Translations under genes and position numbers: made by a program | The notes under the pieces: model-generated | What the model saw: only the letters and a program-made list of their open reading frames with translations | What the model was told of the DNA's origin: nothing | The model's database searches: none | Part shown: positions 27,160 to 35,891 of the stretch, piece after piece | Position numbering within the stretch: position 1 is the stretch's first letter | Layout of the letters: each line of letters starts with the position of its first letter | Assembly: GCF_002163675.1 (NCBI RefSeq) | Contig: NZ_CP019334.1 | Coordinates: 1,312,001 to 1,376,000, forward strand | Length of the DNA stretch: 64,000 nucleotides | Reading direction: 5' to 3' | Source of the DNA: Polaribacter sp. SA4-12 | GTDB lineage: Bacteria > Bacteroidota > Bacteroidia > Flavobacteriales > Flavobacteriaceae

Positions 27160-28761
27160 ATGCTAGATATAAACAAAGTTCCATTAAAAGAAAAAGTAGG
27201 ATATGCGCTAGGTGATGGTGCTGCCAATATAGCTTGGAGAGGTGTCGCTGCTTTTTTGTTTATATTTTATACGGATGTTTTTGGTTTGCATCCAGCAACA
27301 GTTGGACTTTTAATGCTAGTTTCCCGCTTTAGCGATGGAATAAGTGATATTTTAATGGGTATTATTGGAGACAGAACTACATCAAAATACGGAAAATTCA
27401 GACCTTGGATTTTATGGACCGCAGTTCCATTAGGAATCAGTCTTTCATTACTTTTTTCTAGTCCCGATTTAAACCCGACAGGTAAAATTATCTATGCGTA
27501 CATCACCTACATTGCTTTTACATTAATTTATACAGCAAATAATGTTCCTTATGGAGCTTTAATGGCAGTAATGACTGGTAATGATAAAGAAAGAACAAGC
27601 ATTGGTTCTTTTAGAATGGTGGGTGCATTTGGTGGTGGAATGTTGGTACAAGGAGCCTTACTTTTTCTAGTTGCCTATTTTGGTAATGTAAACCCAACTA
27701 TTAAGGTTGATAAATTAGATACTGAAAGGTTTAAAGTTGAAATATCTGCTCCTAAAGATGTATTAAATGCAAATATTAAAACAGAAGATGGTATTGCTTT
27801 ATTCACTTGGGATACTCTTGACAAAAAAGAAAATACACCAACAAAAGGAAAAAGTTTTACCATAGAAGCCAATAAAAATTACACATTTATTGTAGAAGGA
27901 GAAAAAGGTCTTACTGAAGCTTCTTTTTCAATTATTGATCAGAAAAAAGGGTATAGTAATTCTATGTATGTGATGTCCATTTTCTTAACCCTGTTTATGA
28001 TTATTACTTTCTATTCAACAAAAGAGAGAGTATTACCTCCAAAAGAGCAAAAAACCAATTTAAAACAAGATTTAAAAGATTTAATTTCTAATAAACCTTG
28101 GTTATTTTTACTTGCTATTGGTTTATTATTTAATGTCTACAATTCTATAAAACAAGGAATCGTTGTGGTCTATTTTACCCATTATTTAAATGATCAATTA
28201 TTAGCAGCAAGTTTTATGGTTGGTTTAATGTTGGCTTCTATAGCAGGTGCAATGGCAACCGCTTCGTTAGGAAAAAGATTTGGGAAACGTATGTTATTCA
28301 TTTATGCTTTATTATTTTCTGGAGGTGTAAATGCATTACTAATTTTTTGTGGACCAAATGATATTACTCTGATTTTTACGCTAGGTATTATTTCTGAATT
28401 TGGTGCTGCAATTCTACCCACTTTATTCTTTGTAATGTTAGGTGATGCTGCAGATTATTCAGAATTTAAAAACGGACGAAGAGCAACTGGTTTAGTATAT
28501 TCCGCAGGTTCTTTTGCAACAAAATTTGGAGGAGGAATTGCAGGCGCAATTATAGGGTTGGTTTTAGCAGCATTTCATTATAGTGGTCAAGATTCAGTTG
28601 CCATAGAAGGCGCTTTACCAGGAGTTGTGATGTTAATGAGTTGGATTCCTTCAGTAATTACAATTTTAACAGCTATTGTAATGTTCTTTTATCCGCTGAC
28701 AGAATCAAAGTTAGATGAAATTACATTAGAACTAAATGCAAGAAGATTACAAGAAAAATAG
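27160..28761 (+). CDS. GPH-family (MelB-type) glycoside transporter with a periplasmic insert
   Basis: 533 residues. N-terminal KEKVGYALGDGAANI, FSDGISDILMGIIGD and YGKFRPWILW are typical of glycoside-pentoside-hexuronide carriers; the C-terminal half has GDAADYSEFKNGRRATGL. These proteins import di- or oligosaccharides by cation symport. Between about residues 178 and 268 (27690-27965) lies an added hydrophilic, beta-rich segment with no membrane helix (from NPTIKVDKL to KKGYSNSM), which would lie outside the membrane between helices 5 and 6. The gene stands just before a cytoplasmic GH1 beta-glucosidase, which suggests import of an intact beta-glucoside. Confidence 0.92.
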   Translation: MLDINKVPLKEKVGYALGDGAANIAWRGVAAFLFIFYTDVFGLHPATVGLLMLVSRFSDGISDILMGIIGDRTTSKYGKFRPWILWTAVPLGISLSLLFSSPDLNPTGKIIYAYITYIAFTLIYTANNVPYGALMAVMTGNDKERTSIGSFRMVGAFGGGMLVQGALLFLVAYFGNVNPTIKVDKLDTERFKVEISAPKDVLNANIKTEDGIALFTWDTLDKKENTPTKGKSFTIEANKNYTFIVEGEKGLTEASFSIIDQKKGYSNSMYVMSIFLTLFMIITFYSTKERVLPPKEQKTNLKQDLKDLISNKPWLFLLAIGLLFNVYNSIKQGIVVVYFTHYLNDQLLAASFMVGLMLASIAGAMATASLGKRFGKRMLFIYALLFSGGVNALLIFCGPNDITLIFTLGIISEFGAAILPTLFFVMLGDAADYSEFKNGRRATGLVYSAGSFATKFGGGIAGAIIGLVLAAFHYSGQDSVAIEGALPGVVMLMSWIPSVITILTAIVMFFYPLTESKLDEITLELNARRLQEK

Positions 28762-28789
28762 ATTTTAAAAATATTGATATTATATACTT

Positions 28790-30178
28790 ATGAATAAATT
28801 TCCGAAAGATTTTGTTTGGGGAACAGCAACATCTTCTTATCAAATTGAAGGTGCGAGTGATTTAGATGGTAAAGGTCCCTCTATTTGGGATGCTTTCTGT
28901 AGCATTCCTGGTAAAATAAATAATGGTGAAACGGGTAATGTTGCTTGTGATCATTATCATAAATTTAAAGAAGACATACAATTAATGAAAGATATGGGTG
29001 TTAAAGCATATCGTTTTTCAATTGCTTGGTCTCGAATTATGCCAACAGGAAAAGGCACCGTTAATGAAAAAGGAATTCAGTTTTATTCAGAATTGATTGA
29101 CGAACTTTTAAAAGCTGATATAGTTCCTTGGGTTACTTTATATCATTGGGATTTACCTTTGGCCTTACAACTAGAAAATGATGGTTGGTTAAGCAAAGAT
29201 ATTACTGAATATTTTAAAGAATATGCAAATGTATGTTTTGATCGCTTTGGTAACCGCGTAAAAAACTGGATTACCTTAAATGAACCTTGGGTAGTTTCTA
29301 TTTTAGGCTACGGACAAGGTGCATTTGCTCCAGGTAGAGTTTCGAATTCAGAACCTTATTTGGCGGCACATCATTTAATTTTAGCACATGCAAAAGCCGT
29401 ACAATTATATCGAGAAAAATATTCGTATCAAAATGGAGAAATCGGAATCTCAAATAATTGTGATTGGAGAGAACCTTTAACTGATAGCAAAGAGGATAAA
29501 GATGCAGCAGAAAGAGCGCTTGAGTTTTTTGTTGCTTGGTTTGCAGATCCTATTTATAAAGGTGATTACCCTAAAGTGATGAAAGAAAGACTAAAAGAAC
29601 GTCTTCCTGAATTTTCTAATGAAGAAAAAGAATTGATAAAAGGTACTTCAGACTTTTTTGGATTGAATCATTACACAACCATGTATGCTGAAAATTCAGA
29701 CGGAATTGTAAAAGAAGTAGCCGTGAATGGAAATGGTGGTATTTCTGAAGACCAAGATGTAGATTTATCTGTAGATAAAGATTGGAAAGTAACTTTAATG
29801 GACTGGGCAGTGGTGCCTTGGGGTTGTAAAAAATTATTAAAATGGATCGATGAACGTTACAATAAACCAAACATCTACATTACAGAAAACGGTTGTGCAT
29901 ATCCCGATAAATTAATAAATGGTGAGATTGATGACCAAGAAAGATTAGAGTTTTACCAAAAATATTTAATTGCCTGTAAAGAAGCAATTGATGAAGGCGT
30001 AAACTTAAAAGGATATTTTGCTTGGTCTTTTATGGACAATTTTGAGTGGTCTTCTGGTTATGAACAACGATTCGGTTTGCATTATGTAGATTTTGAAACT
30101 TTAGAAAGAATTCCTAAAAAATCTGCAAAGTGGTTTAAAAAAGCAATTAAAAATGAAAGTGCAGAAGTAACATTGTAA
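28790..30178 (+). CDS. GH1 beta-glucosidase, cytoplasmic
   Basis: 462 residues with no signal peptide. Typical GH1 order: FPKDFVWGTATSSYQIEGA, DHYHKFKEDI, YRFSIAWSRI, TLYHWDLPLAL, TLNEPWV with acid/base E165, NHYTTMY, YITENGCAY with nucleophile E366, and FEWSSGYEQRFGL. It hydrolyses beta-glucosides such as cellobiose, gentiobiose or laminaribiose in the cytoplasm. It is the last gene of the GH30-MFS-GPH-GH1 group, followed by a strong terminator. With the GPH carrier it forms a complete uptake-and-cleavage pair. Confidence 0.95.
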   Translation: MNKFPKDFVWGTATSSYQIEGASDLDGKGPSIWDAFCSIPGKINNGETGNVACDHYHKFKEDIQLMKDMGVKAYRFSIAWSRIMPTGKGTVNEKGIQFYSELIDELLKADIVPWVTLYHWDLPLALQLENDGWLSKDITEYFKEYANVCFDRFGNRVKNWITLNEPWVVSILGYGQGAFAPGRVSNSEPYLAAHHLILAHAKAVQLYREKYSYQNGEIGISNNCDWREPLTDSKEDKDAAERALEFFVAWFADPIYKGDYPKVMKERLKERLPEFSNEEKELIKGTSDFFGLNHYTTMYAENSDGIVKEVAVNGNGGISEDQDVDLSVDKDWKVTLMDWAVVPWGCKKLLKWIDERYNKPNIYITENGCAYPDKLINGEIDDQERLEFYQKYLIACKEAIDEGVNLKGYFAWSFMDNFEWSSGYEQRFGLHYVDFETLERIPKKSAKWFKKAIKNESAEVTL

Positions 30179-30223
30179 TTTTAAATAATATTAAGTTGAT
30201 TGATCCCTAAACTTCTAAAAACT

Positions 30224-30254
30224 AAAAAACCATCTCATAAGAGATGGTTTTTTT
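30224..30254. terminator. Strong intrinsic terminator after the GH1 gene
   Basis: AAAAAACCATCTC (30224-30236), a 4-base loop, and GAGATGGTTTTTT: a 13-bp perfect stem with a T-run. It is symmetrical enough to work in both directions and could also stop the convergent YkgJ-type gene. Confidence 0.9.
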
Positions 30255-30379
30255 AATCAACTAACCAAATTTTTCAAACTAAAAACAATTAACTACTTTG
30301 TTTTCATTTTTATATTAGCAAATTGTGTGCCAAAATTGGTATAAATTATATTTTTAGATATAATTAACATTTTTACAAT

Positions 30380-30904
30380 TTAACTCCTTCTCTTCTTTAC
30401 TTTAGAAACCATTGGTAAAGCTTTTTTTAATGCTTCTACAATAGAATATGCAGCAGGACAAACAGCTGTATTTGCAACCGTTAAATCAGAAATATTTATA
30501 AACTTTTTTCTATTTGTGTGAGGATATTCTGCACAAGCCTTTGGGCGAACATCATAAATAGTACAACTATTATCAGCTTCATCTAAGAAAGAACAAGGTG
30601 CCGTTTTTAACACCATAAAATTATCTTCATCTCTTTCTAAATATTGCTTTTCAAAATTTGCAACCTTCATCTTTAAATGCTTAGAAATACGCTCTATGTC
30701 TTTATCTGTAAAAATTGGACTCGTAGTTTTACAACAATTTCCACAATCTAAACAATCTGTTTTTTCAAACTCAGCATCATGCAACTCTTGCACAACATAA
30801 TCAAAGTTCTTAGGAACTCTTCTTTTTATGTTCGAAAAATATTTAAGACTTTCTTTTTTAGCTTCTTCTGCTAATTTTGGGAGTTGTTGCAAGCGTTTTT
30901 CCAT
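30380..30904 (-). CDS. YkgJ-type zinc/iron cysteine-cluster protein
   Basis: About 174 residues. Cysteine pattern CLDCGNCC, then APCSFLDE, SCTIYDVRPKACAEYPH, as in YkgJ/CxxCxxCC family proteins (PF03692), which bind a metal or Fe-S cluster; the reaction is unknown. The start at ATG 30904 is favoured over a longer TTG frame (30919) because the -7 box TATTTTTG lies at 30909-30916, only 4 bases before the ATG. The C-terminus is Lys/Arg-rich (KVKKRRS). Confidence 0.85.
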   Translation of the reverse strand: MEKRLQQLPKLAEEAKKESLKYFSNIKRRVPKNFDYVVQELHDAEFEKTDCLDCGNCCKTTSPIFTDKDIERISKHLKMKVANFEKQYLERDEDNFMVLKTAPCSFLDEADNSCTIYDVRPKACAEYPHTNRKKFINISDLTVANTAVCPAAYSIVEALKKALPMVSKVKKRRS

Positions 30905-30908
30905 GCTG

Positions 30909-30916
30909 CAAAAATA
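30909..30916 (-). promoter_or_regulatory. -7 promoter box (TATTTTTG) directly before the YkgJ-type gene
   Basis: The last base of the box is separated from the ATG by exactly 4 bases (CAGC). In Bacteroidota promoters the start of transcription is about this far from the box, so the mRNA may start at or beside the ATG (leaderless). Confidence 0.55.
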
Positions 30917-30963
30917 CAATTATTCTTGACCAAAAATCATTCTAAAAAACAAATAAAAATATG

Positions 30964-30971
30964 TAATTTTG
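30964..30971 (+). promoter_or_regulatory. -7 promoter box (TAATTTTG) for argS
   Basis: TAATTTTG fits TAnnTTTG and lies 21 bases before the argS ATG. No TTTG -33 box at the right spacing was seen. Confidence 0.6.
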
Positions 30972-30992
30972 CATTTCAATTTTCAAGACTAG

Positions 30993-32768
30993 ATGAGCAT
31001 TCAAAACATTATAGAAACCAAAGTAAAAGAAGGTTTTTTAGCTTTATACAATATAGAAATTCCAACGGTAGAATTTCAAGCAACCAGAAAAGAGTTTGAA
31101 GGAGATATTACTGTAGTAGTATTCCCTTTATTACGCTACAAGAAAGGAAATCCTGTTCAAATTGGTGAAGATTTAGGAAAATACGTTGTAGAAAATGTAC
31201 CAGAAATTACAAATTACAACGTAGTAAAAGGGTTCTTAAACTTAGTGGTTGATGATTCTTTTTACACAAACTTCTTCAATACTATCTATACAGATGCTAC
31301 GTACGGTTTTGTTTCGCCAAAGGCGGATGAAAAAGCAATGATGGTAGAATATTCATCTCCAAACACCAACAAACCTTTACATCTAGGGCATGTTCGTAAT
31401 AACTTATTAGGATATTCTGTTGCAGAAATTATTAAAGCTGCAGGTAAAAAGGTCTACAAAACACAGATTATTAATGACAGAGGAATCCATATCTGTAAAT
31501 CTATGTTGGCTTGGGAAAAGTTTGGAAACGGAGAAACTCCAGAATCTACAGGTTTAAAAGGTGATAAATTAGTTGGTAATTACTACGTAAAATTCGACCA
31601 AGAATATAAAAAAGAAATAGGCAACTTAGTTGCATCTGGTATTTCTGAAGAAGATGCTAAAAAACAAGCTCCACTTATATTAGAAGCACAACAAATGTTG
31701 TTGAAATGGGAAGCTGGAGATGAAAAAGTAGTTGCACTTTGGAAAAAGATGAACGCTTGGGTTTATGCTGGTTTTGATGTTACTTACAAAAGTATGGGTG
31801 TAGATTTTGACAACCTATATTATGAAAGTAACACCTATTTATTAGGTAAAGATGTGGTTGCACAAGGAATAGAGAAAGGTGTTTTCTATAAAAAAGAAGA
31901 CGGTTCTGTTTGGTGTGATTTAACTGAAGATGGTTTAGATGAAAAAATTGTGTTACGTTCAGACGGAACTGCAGTTTATATGACGCAAGATATTGGTACA
32001 GCCATACAACGTGTAAAAGATTATGCAGATGTTGGAGGAATGGTTTATACTGTTGGTAATGAGCAAGATTATCATTTTCAAGTATTGTTTTTAATCTTGA
32101 AAAAGTTAGGTTTTGATTGGGCGAAGCAATTGCATCATTTAAGTTACGGAATGGTAGATTTACCTTCTGGAAAAATGAAATCTAGAGAAGGAACTGTTGT
32201 AGATGCTGATGATTTAATGGTAGAAATGACAGAAACGGCTAAAACTATTTCTGAAGAGTTAGGGAAATTAGATGGTTATTCTGATGTTGAAAAAAATGAA
32301 TTGTACGAAACAATTGGTTTAGGTGCTTTAAAATATTTCATTTTAAAAGTAGATCCTAAAAAGAGAATCTTATTCGACCCAAAATCTTCTGTAGATTTTC
32401 AAGGAAACACAGGTCCTTTTATTCAATATACGTATGCTAGAATTCAATCTATCATTAGAAAAGCAGATTTTGATTATTCACAACCTGTAACTATAGACTT
32501 ACACGAAAAGGAAAAAGAGTTATTAAAACAATTAGAGTTATACCCAGAAACGGTGCAACAAGCTGCTGCAAATTATTCGCCAGCAATTATTGCAAATTAC
32601 ACGTATGATTTGGTAAAGGAATTCAATTCTTTTTATCAGAATGTACATATTTTAGGGGAAGAAAATTTAGATAAAAAAATATTTAGAATTCAATTGTCTA
32701 AGAAAGTTGCTGATACTATAAAATCTGCATTTTTATTATTAGGAATAAAAGTTCCTGAGAGAATGTAA
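30993..32768 (+). CDS. argS: Arginine--tRNA ligase
   Basis: 591 residues. The N-terminal Add-1 tRNA-binding domain, the class-I signature SPNTNKPLHLGHVRNN (HIGH box HLGH), VGNEQDYHFQVLF, the KMSK-like GKMKSREGTVVDADDL, and the C-terminal DALR anticodon-binding domain (NTGPFIQYTYARIQSI; LKLSKKVADTI-like end) are all present. It charges tRNA-Arg with arginine in the cytoplasm. The length is normal. It is a single gene with its own promoter; a repeat-bearing spacer follows. Confidence 0.97.
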   Translation: MSIQNIIETKVKEGFLALYNIEIPTVEFQATRKEFEGDITVVVFPLLRYKKGNPVQIGEDLGKYVVENVPEITNYNVVKGFLNLVVDDSFYTNFFNTIYTDATYGFVSPKADEKAMMVEYSSPNTNKPLHLGHVRNNLLGYSVAEIIKAAGKKVYKTQIINDRGIHICKSMLAWEKFGNGETPESTGLKGDKLVGNYYVKFDQEYKKEIGNLVASGISEEDAKKQAPLILEAQQMLLKWEAGDEKVVALWKKMNAWVYAGFDVTYKSMGVDFDNLYYESNTYLLGKDVVAQGIEKGVFYKKEDGSVWCDLTEDGLDEKIVLRSDGTAVYMTQDIGTAIQRVKDYADVGGMVYTVGNEQDYHFQVLFLILKKLGFDWAKQLHHLSYGMVDLPSGKMKSREGTVVDADDLMVEMTETAKTISEELGKLDGYSDVEKNELYETIGLGALKYFILKVDPKKRILFDPKSSVDFQGNTGPFIQYTYARIQSIIRKADFDYSQPVTIDLHEKEKELLKQLELYPETVQQAAANYSPAIIANYTYDLVKEFNSFYQNVHILGEENLDKKIFRIQLSKKVADTIKSAFLLLGIKVPERM

Positions 32769-32773
32769 AAATT

Positions 32774-32810
32774 AGTGAACAGTTGCAGTATGCAGTTGGC
32801 AGTAAGCGTA
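32774..32810 (+). repeat. CAGT-rich spacer repeat
   Basis: The stretch has CAGTTG, CAGTATG, CAGTTGG, CAGTAAG in close series. The same word (as ACTG on the other strand) fills spacers at 59803-59879, 60836-60887 and 62966-63016. It is non-coding. Confidence 0.5.
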
Positions 32811-32829
32811 AAAGTTAGTAAATTAGCAC

Positions 32830-32901
32830 GCGTTAAGGATTGAAGTGGCATCCTTTTGCTTTTTCTGCAAAAGATAGAACGGAAAGCCTGTTAAAACGCC
32901 C
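32830..32901 (+). repeat. Structured intergenic repeat, copy C
   Basis: Two hairpins in series: AAGGAT...ATCCTT with a 9-base loop, and CTTTTGC...GCAAAAG with a 7-base loop, followed by GATAGAACGGAAAGCC and ACGCCC. It aligns end to end with copy A (2768-2852, reverse) where the second stem has other bases (TTTTTAT/ATAAAAA) but is still paired. It lies between argS and lpd. The function is unknown: a small RNA, a termination or processing signal, or a non-autonomous mobile repeat. Confidence 0.6.
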
Positions 32902-32937
32902 AAAAAAGAACAACATCAACATAGATAAATTACAATT

Positions 32938-34326
32938 ATGAAATACGACATCATTATTATTGGAAGTGGACCTGGAGGATATGTAACTGGGATTAGAGCT
33001 TCTCAATTAGGCTTTAAAGTTGCCATTGTAGAAAAAGAAAACTTAGGTGGAATTTGCTTAAACTGGGGGTGTATCCCAACAAAAGCATTGTTGAAATCTG
33101 CTCAGGTTTACGATTATTTAAAACATGTAGACCAATATGGTTTAAAAGCGGAAGCAATTGATAAAGATTTTGAAGCTGTTATTAAAAGAAGTCGTGGTGT
33201 TGCAGATGGAATGAGCAAAGGTGTTGCTTTCTTGATGAAGAAAAACAAAATCGATATTATTGACGGTTTTGGAAAAATTAAAAACGGTAAAAAAGTTGAT
33301 GTTACTGCTACTGATGGTACAGTAACTGAATATAGTGCAGACAATATTATTATTGCAACTGGTGCTCGTTCTAGAGAATTACCAAACTTACCACAAGATG
33401 GTGTTAAAGTAATTGGTTATAGAAAAGCAATGAGTTTACCAACGCAACCAAAATCTATGATTGTTGTAGGTTCTGGTGCTATTGGTGTTGAGTTTGCACA
33501 CTTTTATAACTCAATGGGAACTGATGTTACTATTGTAGAATTTATGCCAAATGTAGTACCTGTAGAAGATATTGATATTTCTAAGCAATTTGAAAAATCA
33601 ATTAAAAAATCGGGTATTAAAGTAATGACAAATTCTTCTGTAGAATCTGTTGACACTTCTGGTGAAGGAGTTGTTGCTACTGTAAAAACTAAAAAAGGAG
33701 AAGTAACTTTAACAGCAGATATTTTATTATCGGCAGTTGGAATTAAATCGAATATAGAAAACATCGGTTTAGAAGATGTTGGAATTATTGTTGACAGAGA
33801 TAAAATCTTAGTAAATGATTTTTATCAAACTAATATTCCTGGTTATTATGCAATTGGAGATGTGGTTCCTGGACAAGCTTTAGCACACGTTGCTTCTGCA
33901 GAAGGAATTACTTGTGTTGAGAAATTAGCTGGTTTACATACAGAACCAATTGATTATGGAAACGTTCCTGGTTGTACATATGCTACTCCAGAAATTGCTT
34001 CTGTTGGTATGACTGAGGCAAAAGCAAAAGAAGCAGGTTACGAATTAAAAGTTGGTAAATTTCCTTTTTCTGCATCTGGTAAAGCTACAGCAGCTGGAAC
34101 TACAGATGGTTTTGTAAAAGTAATTTTTGATGCAAAATACGGAGAATGGTTAGGTTGTCATATGATTGGTGCTGGAGTAACTGATATGATTGCTGAAGCA
34201 GTTTTAGGACGTAAATTAGAAACTACAGGACATGAAGTTTTAAAAACAATTCACCCTCACCCAACTATGAGTGAAGCTGTTATGGAAGCAGTTGCAGATG
34301 CTTATGATGAAGTGATACATTTGTAG
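32938..34326 (+). CDS. lpdA: Dihydrolipoyl dehydrogenase (E3)
   Basis: 462 residues. FAD-binding GSGPGGYVTGIRASQLG, redox disulphide GGICLNWGCIPTK, NAD-binding VVGSGAIGVEFA, second FAD motif YAIGDV, and the C-terminal HPHPTMSEAV with the active-site His. It reoxidises dihydrolipoamide in pyruvate, 2-oxoglutarate and related dehydrogenase complexes. CLNWGC (rather than CLNVGC) is a known variant of the redox motif. The gene stands alone between a repeat and a terminator. Confidence 0.96.
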   Translation: MKYDIIIIGSGPGGYVTGIRASQLGFKVAIVEKENLGGICLNWGCIPTKALLKSAQVYDYLKHVDQYGLKAEAIDKDFEAVIKRSRGVADGMSKGVAFLMKKNKIDIIDGFGKIKNGKKVDVTATDGTVTEYSADNIIIATGARSRELPNLPQDGVKVIGYRKAMSLPTQPKSMIVVGSGAIGVEFAHFYNSMGTDVTIVEFMPNVVPVEDIDISKQFEKSIKKSGIKVMTNSSVESVDTSGEGVVATVKTKKGEVTLTADILLSAVGIKSNIENIGLEDVGIIVDRDKILVNDFYQTNIPGYYAIGDVVPGQALAHVASAEGITCVEKLAGLHTEPIDYGNVPGCTYATPEIASVGMTEAKAKEAGYELKVGKFPFSASGKATAAGTTDGFVKVIFDAKYGEWLGCHMIGAGVTDMIAEAVLGRKLETTGHEVLKTIHPHPTMSEAVMEAVADAYDEVIHL

Positions 34327-34395
34327 AATATTTTTTTATTTGTCATTCTGATTGAAAAAAAGGGTGTTCAACTATAAAATGGAACCATTTATCGA

Positions 34396-34427
34396 AAAAC
34401 CGAAGCTAGTAGCTTCGATTTTTTTAT
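34396..34427. terminator. Intrinsic terminator after lpdA
   Basis: CGAAGCT (34401-34407), loop AGT-like, AGCTTCG (34411-34417), flanked by AAAAA and TTTTTTT. It overlaps the start of the promoter of the next gene. Confidence 0.85.
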
Positions 34428-34432
34428 TTTTG
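34425..34432 (+). promoter_or_regulatory. -7 promoter box (TATTTTTG) for the LysM protein
   Basis: TATTTTTG ends 21 bases before the ATG at 34454 and begins inside the T-run of the previous terminator, a compact terminator-promoter joint. Confidence 0.5.
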
Positions 34433-34453
34433 AACTAAATCATAAATAAAGGC

Positions 34454-34828
34454 ATGAAAATAAAGTATCAAGGAGTATTAGATTTAGGAGAAGAGTTAGC
34501 TATTGAGAATGGAAATGTAAAAGAAGAAAATGGAGTTTTACACGTTACAGGAAGAGCTAAAAACCAATATGAAAAAAACCTTCTCTGGGATAAGATAAAA
34601 GAAATCGGTGGAGAAAACCCTACTGATATCATGACAAATATTGAAGTAGCTGATACTTCTATTTTTGCTAAACATACTGTAAAAAGTGGAGAGACCCTAG
34701 CTAAAATATCAAAACATTATTATGGAAATGCAATGAAATACACTGCAATCTTTGATGCTAATACAAGCATCTTAGAGAACCCAAATCTTATTAAAGTAGG
34801 ACAAGAGTTAGTAATTCCTAATTTATAG
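34454..34828 (+). CDS. BON-LysM domain protein (Kbp/YgaU-like)
   Basis: 124 residues with no signal peptide. Residues 1-70 resemble a BON domain (ENGVLHVTGRAKNQYEKN); residues 75-124 are a LysM domain (HTVKSGETLAKISKHYYG, NPNLIKVGQELVIP). The arrangement is that of E. coli Kbp (YgaU), a cytoplasmic K+-binding protein of 149 residues, so this one is somewhat short. Peptidoglycan binding is the other reading of LysM, but the lack of a signal peptide argues against it. It has its own promoter and terminator. Confidence 0.85.
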   Translation: MKIKYQGVLDLGEELAIENGNVKEENGVLHVTGRAKNQYEKNLLWDKIKEIGGENPTDIMTNIEVADTSIFAKHTVKSGETLAKISKHYYGNAMKYTAIFDANTSILENPNLIKVGQELVIPNL

Positions 34829-34853
34829 GAAATTATAAAAAAATAAGCGTTTT

Positions 34854-34884
34854 AAAACCGAAGGAATTTCCTTCGGTTTTTTTT
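34854..34884. terminator. Intrinsic terminator after the LysM gene
   Basis: AAAACCGAAGGA (34854-34865) and TCCTTCGGTTTT (34869-34880) form a 12-bp perfect stem with a 3-base loop and a T-run. Confidence 0.9.
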
Positions 34885-34891
34885 ATATTTG
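34884..34891 (+). promoter_or_regulatory. -7 promoter box (TATATTTG) for the small membrane protein gene
   Basis: TATATTTG directly follows the terminator T-run and lies 20 bases before the ATG at 34912. Confidence 0.5.
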
Positions 34892-34911
34892 GAATCTTAT
34901 AAAAATAAGAT

Positions 34912-35190
34912 ATGAATCCTACAGAAAAACAACAACAAAAAAACGATAGCATTATAAAATATTGGGAAACTAAAAGAGGCAATAGAGTTAAATACGCTAT
35001 TCTACAAAGTCTTTATTTTGCAATTCCTTTTAGTATTGTTTTTCAAGCAATAGAAAGTTTACAAGGTTTTTTAACCTTAAACTTCGCATTTAAATTTCTT
35101 ACTATTTTTAGTGTTTATTTTCTACTTACCTATTATGTTTCTTATAATATCTATGAAAAAAAATATCAAAAATTAAAAAAACAAGACTAG
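34912..35190 (+). CDS. Small membrane protein, two helices, unknown function
   Basis: 92 residues. A charged, Gln- and Lys-rich start (about 1-25), helix one at about 29-48, helix two at about 57-80, and a Lys-rich tail (KKYQKLKKQD). The pattern suggests both ends in the cytoplasm. I recognise no family. The next gene begins 4 bases after its stop, so the two are probably translated from one mRNA. Confidence 0.65.
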   Translation: MNPTEKQQQKNDSIIKYWETKRGNRVKYAILQSLYFAIPFSIVFQAIESLQGFLTLNFAFKFLTIFSVYFLLTYYVSYNIYEKKYQKLKKQD

Positions 35191-35194
35191 AACT

Positions 35195-35797
35195 TTGATC
35201 ACATATAAAAAAAAGTTTTTTACAGAAACACTTAAAGCGCTTGTTAAGTTAATTATTGCAGGAATCCTTATTGGGGTTTTAAAAGAATATGATGCTATAA
35301 TTGCAGGAATCTTAATCCTGAAAATTGTACATAATATTTACAAAGAAATCATTCAGCCAAGGACAAATAAAAATTGGTTGCTTCTAGTGGGTATGTTACT
35401 TACTGGTTTTGGTGGAATTGTTGGTGAAACTTGGGGAGTTGCAAATGGGTATTGGGAATATCATGAAGTGACAAGAGAGCTACCTTTGTGGTTGCCTTTT
35501 GCGTGGATGTTAGCTTTTCATTACTTATATAAATTAGAACGAAATTTAATTCCTCTATTAACAGCGCAAACTCAGAAAAACAAGATTCTTTTGGCAATTG
35601 TATTGGCATTAATTCTGCCTGCTTTTGGTGAAGTCATTACAATTTACTTAGGTGTTTGGACGTACTATTGGCCCTATCAAATATTTGGAGTGCCTTTATA
35701 TGCTTTTATCTGCTTGGTATTTGTGCATATGTTAGTCTATACTATTTTACATTTTATTTGTAAAAAGTATAAAATTGAAGATATCGTTTTTAATTAG
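35195..35797 (+). CDS. Integral membrane protein with an internal duplication, unknown function
   Basis: About 200 residues, five to six helices. The only usable start is TTG at 35195; the next in-frame ATG would remove the first 65 residues. Two halves share a pattern: GETWGVANGYWEYHE followed by LPFAWMLAFHYLY, and GEVITIYLGVWTYYWPY followed by VPLYAFICLVFVHML. That is, G-E-x-x-x-x-x-x-G-x-W-x-Y and then a helix with a His, twice. This resembles duplicated membrane enzymes or carriers such as the carotenoid-related DUF422 group, but I do not claim the family. It is coupled to the small gene before it. Confidence 0.65.
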   Translation: MITYKKKFFTETLKALVKLIIAGILIGVLKEYDAIIAGILILKIVHNIYKEIIQPRTNKNWLLLVGMLLTGFGGIVGETWGVANGYWEYHEVTRELPLWLPFAWMLAFHYLYKLERNLIPLLTAQTQKNKILLAIVLALILPAFGEVITIYLGVWTYYWPYQIFGVPLYAFICLVFVHMLVYTILHFICKKYKIEDIVFN

Positions 35798-35891
35798 ATA
35801 TTCTTTAAAAAAAACAGGGTTGTTAATTCTACACTGTTTGTAATATAATATGTAAAAACATATTCCTTTAAAAATACGAATTAGAAATTGA

